From NCBI GenBank assembly GCA_037176885.1, contig JAWWNJ010000001.1, positions 4,154,001 to 4,218,000 of the forward strand: a stretch of DNA of 64,000 nt, read 5' to 3'. This document shows, in pieces, positions 57,666-64,000 of the stretch. This DNA is from Favolaschia claudopus. Its lineage: Eukaryota; Basidiomycota; Agaricomycetes; Agaricales; Mycenaceae. The notes beneath the pieces are model-generated. The model was not told the DNA's origin and searched no databases. It worked only from the letters and a program-made list of their open reading frames with translations. The position numbers were made by a program, and so were the translations under genes. How positions within the stretch are numbered: position 1 is the first letter of the stretch; each line of letters opens with the position of its first letter.

Positions 57666-60005
57666 CGCAGCAATGACTTGTCTTCAGCCGTCAGAAGATG
57701 ATCGAGCCAGGTGTAAAAGCACAAGAAGGCTGCTCGAACAGCAGCAGGCGAAGCGTTAGGCGGTAGCTCAAAACCAAGCACCTGCAGTCCGCGGAAAGCA
57801 CCGTAGCCTTTGTTGAGGTAGATCCACTGGGCAACGGTTTCGATCAAAGGCAGCGCTGCAACACCGGCAAGCACTAAGTTGTTCGCCAATTGCAGAGGAG
57901 CAAGGCCACTCCCGAATCCATTGAGCCCACTATTCACAATCCAGCTCAGAACAGCGTGCCATTCGGGGCGAGGAGCATCGGAGCTAGCTGGATCTTGATT
58001 TGCAAGCGGGCCAAGAAGGGCAAGGTAGCTGCGCTGTGTAGCTCAACCGAAAACATGGGGGTGAACTTCTCCTCGATAGACAGTTCCCGCCACTGGTTTT
58101 GGCCAACTCGAATAGTCCGATGGACACTATACCAAGCATTTGCTGTACCGTAAATCGTTTGGTTGCAGTACTTGTAGCTGTTGGGACCGAGACTTTCAGA
58201 CTTTGTCTCCTCCATCTCGAATCGAGCAACGCAGGCCTGAAGATCAGGGAAGTGCATCTTGTCAGGCTCGGCCTCCATGCGCCTCAGAAAATCGCTAGTG
58301 GAGCATCCTTGACCGGTGCTCATGAAAGCCAGCAGACTCGAAAGACCCGTAGAGGTGGTGAGGAGATGAAAGGGGAGCACTTTCTTAAGCCATCTGAGAC
58401 CCTGGAGATCTGCACGTACAGGGTCCATCTGATCACGGTCATAGCCAGTAGATGCGCCGGTGAGAGGATGCAAGCCTTGCAAGAGCCAACGAAATATTGT
58501 AGTCTCTGAGGTGGGTTCCATGCCCCGCCGCTCCGAGAGCGCTTCGCGAATGATAACCGCTGGAACCCCAAACATTGGGGGACTGGGAAGCAGTGTTTGC
58601 AGCGTCGGCGGTGGTGAAATAGAGGGTTTCTGTTGTTTGCGTTCATTTTTTTAAGCTGTTCAGGCAAGACAGCCGCCCAAGGGTTATCGGGAGTAGCCAA
58701 GCTTGACAGACAGAATACCCTTGTGCACAATGTCGCCAAGCTCCTCGCACACGTCCTTCAAAGTAGGCTTTTCTAACAGGCATGCATTCAGATGGGCGTC
58801 AAAACCAGCAAGTGTATTTTCATTTTGCTCAAGGGCTCGTGCCAGGTGAGAATCACGGCTGAGGTTAGCTGGAAAAAGGCGACATGGGCGCTGCATGAAA
58901 CCCTTCAGAGGCTTTGTAGCAAATATCCCGTCTCCGAGCGTCTCTGCCAGACATTGCAGTACAGCGCCTCTGTTGATCAAACGATGACGGATAGCGAGGA
59001 TATCTGTGGTCCACGCAGCCCGTTTGTCATCTGATTTGAAGAAGTGGTCAACCTGTTTCATTGGTCTGAGGATGAGATACTTATCCCAGAGGCTGCAGAG
59101 GCTGCGCGCTACCACCGAATAGAGCTTCTCCTTTGTGTCAAGCGAAACAGTCATACCCAATGCATCAAGCAGTAACGGTGTTCCACCATATCGGCCATCT
59201 TAAGCAATAAGATACTACCCGTGATCCTAGCCTTACTTCCTCCTGCTGATAGGCACAGAAATCGATAAATTTCTGTAATTTCACGCGTAGCCGCTGAGCG
59301 GCCCTATCACCGTATAAGGGGTACCTAGACAAAAGTGAGGGTAGATCATATGTAGAGAGAATGCCACTCACCGACAACATGACTCGGGTCCAGTAATCCG
59401 TGAGACTGGTAGAGATTATAAAGGTCAGCAGAAACACGGACCTTATTTTTGCGATAGACCCGCACATAGGTTGCGCAGAAGTTATTGTCCGCAAGGCTAT
59501 TAAAGCTGAAGGGGTTCTTGGTGTTGGGGATGCTGTCGCAGCCCTGGAAATAGACAGGGTCAACGAACTTGGCCATGAATCTAGGAATGAGGGCGCGAAG
59601 CTCTGAATAGAGGGCATCGTCTCGACATAGACAGACACTGGGCATGTCAGGATGGAGCGCGGCTTCGAACAGGAGATTGTTTGCGAGGTGCTGCCCAATG
59701 CCAGCACCAGGGCCATCGGGCTCGAGCAAAACATCAAGAATAGGGGCCACCGTGTTCTCGCGTAGTACCTTGCATCGCCAGCTATCAAGATAGGCCAACG
59801 CCGCGTCTGTCTCGATGATGCAGTCAGGCCCTGAGCGAGAGCAGGACCATAACCGGGTGTTCCACATCTATAATGCGTCAGAGCAAGGGTAAGGAACACT
59901 GAATTAAATCAACGTAGGCAGTCGTACCTCTGAGCCAGGCTCAAAATCTTTCTCCCCAAAAACGCTGGCAGAACTGTGTTGGAATGTGGGTTTTGCCTCT
60001 GACAT
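57593..60005 (-). CDS. Unrecognised multi-exon protein, 5' end within a copia LTR
   Basis: Exons joined by short GT-AG introns encode about 700 residues with no domain I recognise. Exon 2 runs from 59866 (MWNTRLWSCSRSGPDCIIET) to YNLYQSHGLLDPSHVV. The next exons give YPLYGDRAAQRLRVKLQKFI, ALGMTVSLDTKEKLYSVVAR, WDKYLILRPMKQVDHFFKSD and RCRLFPANLSRDSHLARAL-like sequence. The last exons contain HFPDLQACVARFEMEETKSE, FTPMFSVELHSAATLPFLAR, PLQLANNLVLAGVAALPLIE and RAAFLCFYTWLDHLLTAEDK. The C-terminal third is Leu/Ala-rich and helical. The apparent ATG at 60005 and the first 29 nt lie inside the copia LTR, so the native start is lost or replaced. Family-level similarity search is needed to name it; lineage-specific expansion is likely from its setting. 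Confidence 0.6.
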
Positions 60006-60359
60006 CTCTCACTCTGATGAGTGTCACCACTTTGATCCTTTATGATCCTATCATCAATATCTGATCCTACTGATCCTATGCATCCCTTTGATCCTTTATG
60101 ATCCTATCATTGATACCTGAGATCCTACTGATCCTATGTCCTTTGTTCTCTTTATGGTAATCCCCTTGTTCCCAATTAGGTCTTCCCTTTCATCTACCAT
60201 ATGTAGCATTCCCTTTGTTCATCTACCTATATATACAGCCTAGCTAGTGCCTTGAGTCCTCAGTTCTCACTGTTGACTTCAGGCAAGTATTTACTTCACA
60301 TTGCAATCTACCAGAGTTCTCACTGTTGACTTCAGACCTCTGTGCTTGCCTGTTCAACA
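59977..60359 (+). mobile_element. 5' LTR of a Ty1/copia retrotransposon
   Basis: Starts TGTTGGAATGTGGG and ends CCTGTTCAACA, so the ends are the imperfect inversion TGTTG..CAACA. A TATATATA box lies at about 60228. Two copies of a 55-bp block rich in TGATCCTATGA-like words occupy 60031-60141. A 21-bp repeat (60262-60282 and 60315-60335) lies near the end. The primer-binding site follows directly. The expected target duplication would be AACTG (59972-59976) repeated after the 3' LTR, which is outside the window. Confidence 0.72.
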
Positions 60360-60375
60360 GGTTATGGGCCCCGGC
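60360..60375 (+). other. Primer-binding site for internal initiator-tRNA-Met priming
   Basis: GGTTATGGGCCCC immediately follows the LTR. It is complementary to the anticodon-arm region of initiator tRNA-Met (GGGCCCAUAACC), the half-tRNA primer known from Drosophila copia and many fungal copia elements. Confidence 0.75.
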
Positions 60376-60753
60376 CTTTGAACATCTCCTGAGTTTATCA
60401 TCCTGAGATCTCATCCCTCTGCGCTCTTCACTCTCTTTGCCCTTATAGTGTGTGTGTTTAAGTCCCTTTAAGTCTTGTAGTTAGGAACACCAACTGTTGG
60501 GACAAATCCTCTTTGAGAGGTAGTCTTTGATCCACCAGAAAACAAACGGTAGTCAATCCTGTTGATTCTGGGGTTAGGGCCTAAGTGCCTTACAACTGGG
60601 TGTTCTTTAGCATCAGTTACATACCTACTTTAGTCTCCTCTCCACACACACACTCCTGAGGGCGCCATCTGTTTGTGCAGGTGGTTTTAGCTTATCATCT
60701 ATCTCTCCTGCGCATTTTCCATTCCCTATATCCCCCCATATTCTCTCCCTGCC
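60376..60753 (+). other. Untranslated leader of the copia element
   Basis: It lies between the primer-binding site and the gag-pol ATG. A stretch near 60495 (CACCAACTGTTGGGACAAATC) and T-rich sequence before the ATG are seen, but no open frame. Confidence 0.5.
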
Positions 60754-63700
60754 ATGACTCATGATGAGAGGCTTCCCATCCTTACCAAGGAGTCTATATT
60801 CTCCAACTGGTCCAGTGACTCCAAGGCTAAACTCAAAGCCAAGGGTGTCTGGTCTTACTGCCTGCCTGCAGCTTCTGATGCAGAGATTAACACAGAGGCT
60901 AGAGACAGATGCTCTGGTCTCTTGTGGCAGATGTTGGGTGATGATGTCAAGCCTCTTGTTAAGGAACATGAGGATGATCCTTGCTCTCTTTGGACAGCTT
61001 TAGAACAGCGCTTTTCCCCTAGAAAGGCAGGCGCTCGTTTCACTGCCTACCGCACTCTCACCTCTATTCGTCTTGGTGAGGGTGAGAGCTTAATCTCTCT
61101 GGTTGGTCGCACTGCTACTGCCATGAGAGCGCTCAAAGAGTCTCGCACCAAGGACTTCACTCTGGACAATGCAGATGCAGAGTTGCATGCCATGGTCCTC
61201 CTTATGGCTCTCCCTGATGAAGGGCGCTTTGCTATCCTTAAGGCGCCCTTTGAGCAATCCCCTGATGATCTGGATGCCACTAAAGTCGAACTTGCCTATA
61301 CCAATGACCAGGCATTCAGATCTGCTAATCAGGGAGATGCCAACCAGAAGCCTCTCTCTGGTCTGGCCATGGTTGCATCTACCTCTGCTCCTGCTGCCCC
61401 CTCATCTCCTGCTGTTGCTCTTGCTGCTGCACCACCTCCCGCACCTGCTGCGACTTCGGTCTGCCCAGGGTGTGGGAAACCAGGCCACTATCTCAATCGC
61501 TGCTTCAAGTTCCTTGAACTTATTGGAAAGAAGCAACCTGGTGGTGGTCCAGGTGCAACGTCCCAAGTGGCCTCTAATGCAAGTCTTCTAGCTACCTCCA
61601 CTTCATCTTTTGCTGATAAACGATGGAACTCAGACTCAGGCGCCACATCGCACATGACCCATCAGCGTGGGCTTCTGCTGAACGCCGTTCCGCACAGGGT
61701 TCCCATCCAAGTCGCAAATGGAGTTGTAGTGTACTCTGAATTAAAAGGAGAGATCTTGCTTAGGCCACTTATACACGGACATAGTAGCAAGCATGTAATT
61801 CTCACAAATGTCTTGTATGTTCCCAATCTATCTCATAACCTCGTCTCTACCACCTATCTATCTCGTGTTCATGGCTACTCTATTCTCATGGAGCAGAACA
61901 CTATCTGTTTTCTTAAGGATGGTGAAACATTCTTTGAAGCGGATATTGACGAGGGGAACCAAGCATTTGTGAGAGAAGTGCCTTCTGATTCTGTTTCAGC
62001 TTTGGCTGCAGTTGGGACTTTGCCTCTTGATCTGGAACTGTTGCATCGTCGACTTGGGCATCACAATGACACCCAGAAGATCTTGAGCAAGAATCTGGTT
62101 ACTGGTGCGAAGCTTACTTCAAATCAGAAGCCAGATCCAATCTGTGAGCCATGCCTTGCTGGCAAGCTGAATGCGGCTCCATTTCCTTCCACTGGTCATC
62201 GTGCATCTGCACCTCTTGAATTAATACACTCTGATCTGAAGCAGTACAAAGTGTTCACCCGTGAGGGGTGGAGGCATCGTATTGTCTTTGTTGATGATCA
62301 CACAAGCTTCAAAGTGTGTATGCACATGAAGCGCAAGAGTGGTGCGCTCAATGCATTCAAGGTGTTCAAAGCTTATGCTGAGAATCACTTTGGTTGCAAA
62401 ATCAAAGAGTTTCAAGAGGATGAAGGTGGGGAGTACATGTCTCAAGAGTTTGAGGATTTCCTTGCCTCTTGTGGTATTGTGCGCCGTCATTCGACAAGGA
62501 ATAGACCGCAGCAGAACGGGACAGCAGAGCGTGCTAATCGCACAATAGATGAGCACACTACGGCTATGCTACATGAAGCTAATCTGCCGCCTTCTTTCAA
62601 AGCGCTTGCAGTTGCAGCTTATGTTCATGTTAGCAATATGCATCCCTCAGCTCATATCCCTGGAGATACTACTCCGTTTGAGCTGTGGTTCAAGCGTAAG
62701 CCTGATGTGTCACACCTTAGGGTGTGGGGTTGTCTTGCCTATGTTCATGTGCAGAGAGATAAACGGGACAATTCCGGCATCCACTTTCAAAAGTGCGTCT
62801 TTGTGGGATATCCCACACAACACAAGGGATGGCTCTTCTACAATCCCGAGACACGCAAAACCGTTGTCTCTGAGCGCGCAGTCTTTGACGAGCGCTATTA
62901 CCCTGGGAACAAACCAACTCTTCTTAAACTCTGTCCTAATAATCCATCCTCTGAATTTGTTGATCTTCCTCCAGTTGTGCAGGAGTTGCGCAATTATGGG
63001 GGAGACGATGATGAGGATGATGACTTTGGTGTTTATCATGCACCACCTCCTGCTCCACCTCCCCATCCCCCAAATCCAAATCCTCCTCCTTCCAATCACA
63101 GTTCTCGTTCGCCTTCACCTGCTCCACCTCATGACAATCCACCTCCTCCCAATGACCCTCCTCAGCAGCAATCACCACCTCCATCTCCTATTGGAATCGC
63201 TGCACGTCGGCGGTACCATGGTCAAACCACTGAACACAAGCCTGCTGCTGAGTGGTGGAAAGTCAACCAACCTCCTGGGCCAGTTGAGCCCGCTCCTGCT
63301 AATGCGCCTGTTGCACCAGCAGAGCCGGCTCCTGCTCAGGAGGATGAGGAGAGTGATGATGAGTTGCTTCTCAAAGCGCTTATCATTGCTCATGAAGGCG
63401 ATCCTTTGAGCCCTTATCTCCAAGCGCTTAATGCTGCTCATGTGCATTCAGCAGAGTCTGCTCTGCATGCTGGCGAGCCACGCTCTTATCATGAAGCGCT
63501 TAAGCGTGAGGATGCTCATTTGTGGAAGGAAGCAGCTCTTGCTGAGATTAATGCTCTGCTTGAGAACTGCACCTGGGAAGTTGTGGATGCACCCCCTGGC
63601 GTTAAGCCAGTTCGTTCCCAATGGGTCTTTGTTATAAAGCACAAGTCTGATGGCTCCATTGAGCGTTACAAGGCGAGACTCGTTGCAGATGGTCGCACCC

Positions 63701-64000
63701 AGAAATACGGTGTTGACTACAACGAGATTTTCTCCCCTACTGTAAAACCTGCCACACTCCGCATTGTCCTTGCACTGGCTGCACAGCACGACCTCAAACT
63801 TCGTTCCATTGACTTCTCATCTGCCTACCTGAATGGTCACTTGGAGGAGGACGTCTATATGACTCAGCCACCAGGTTTTCCTCAGGGACGGCATGACCAG
63901 CTCCTTAAGCTTCATCGCACCATCTATGGTCTGAGGCAAGCTGGCCGTGAATGGTACAAGGTCCTGTGTGCAAAGCTGGTTAAGATGGGCTTCACATGTC
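60754..64000 (+). mobile_element. Ty1/copia gag-pol polyprotein (3' end outside window)
   Basis: One uninterrupted frame of more than 1,080 codons runs off the window. Gag is first (WSSDSKAKLKAKGVWSY, DPCSLWTALEQRFSPRKAGA). A CCHC zinc knuckle follows (CPGCGKPGHYLNRC). The aspartic protease is WNSDSGATSHMT. The integrase has an HHCC-like head (LLHRRLGHHND ... CEPCLAGK) and the DDE core (ELIHSDLKQYK, FVDDHTSF, QEDEGGEYMSQEFEDFL), then RNRPQQNGTAERANRTI. A Pro-rich linker leads to reverse transcriptase (WKEAALAEINALLENCTWE, RYKARLVADGRTQKYGVDYN, IDFSSAYLNGHLEEDVYMTQ). The gag-protease-integrase-RT order defines Ty1/copia. An intact frame suggests a young, possibly active copy. Confidence 0.95.

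Noticed and set aside
62549..63409. 286-codon plus-strand frame
   Set aside because: Out-of-frame shadow of the copia polyprotein, which covers the same bases without a stop.
1..64000. CRISPR arrays, operons, prokaryotic terminators or riboswitches
   Set aside because: The spliceosomal introns and gene content are nuclear fungal, and no regular direct-repeat array was seen.

Overview
The window is nuclear DNA of a filamentous basidiomycete, most likely an Agaricomycete. Genes are split by many introns of about 48-60 bp with GT..AG ends. Several families seen here are typical of Agaricomycetes: F-box-like proteins, seven-helix DUF6533-type proteins, a DUF7598-like membrane protein, a Plavaka-type transposase relic and a divergent HECT ligase. 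All splice models were inferred by eye from reading-frame continuity and family motifs.

Left and centre (1 to about 49,000) form a dense, mostly housekeeping core. In order: the 3' end of a tuberin/TSC2-like Rap-GAP (+), VPS27 (+), a membrane-anchored FAD-dependent oxidoreductase (+), a 2.5-kb gene-poor stretch with a GC-rich minisatellite, an F-box-like gene (+), a four-helix DUF7598-like gene (+), a perfect 68-bp foldback, RPL19 (-), DSN1 (-) divergent from KEI1 (+), SEC31 (-), NIC96 (-), an AGE2/SMAP-type ArfGAP (+), a DUF6533-like gene (+), a pyridoxal-reductase-like aldo/keto reductase (+), a dead Plavaka fragment, a possible M35 peptidase relic, RPP1 (+), a PHD-finger gene (-), LAA1/HEATR5 (-) and GUP1 (+). 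Membrane traffic is a common theme (VPS27, SEC31, ArfGAP, LAA1, KEI1, GUP1), but neighbours look syntenic rather than operonic. Several pairs share very short divergent spacers: DSN1/KEI1 67 bp, LAA1/GUP1 129 bp, NIC96/ArfGAP 220 bp.

The right end (about 49,000 to 64,000) is an accessory, transposon-hit island. It holds a divergent HECT-type ubiquitin ligase gene with a Cys-rich N-terminus and a UIM-like helix. A 2,011-bp LTR-like element with TGTAACGC/GCGTTACA ends and a CCGA target duplication is inserted in one of its exons. Next come an F-box-like gene with one in-frame TAA, an unrecognised multi-exon gene on the minus strand whose 3' coding end overlaps the F-box frame, and a Ty1/copia retrotransposon running off the window. 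The copia 5' LTR abuts the unknown gene and supplies its only visible start codon.

The most interesting points are the exact LTR insertion in the HECT gene, whose ends also carry in-frame splice-like signals; the copia LTR that seems to replace the 5' end of the unknown gene; the 68-bp perfect foldback; and a GC-AG intron in the ArfGAP that the zinc-finger spacing requires.
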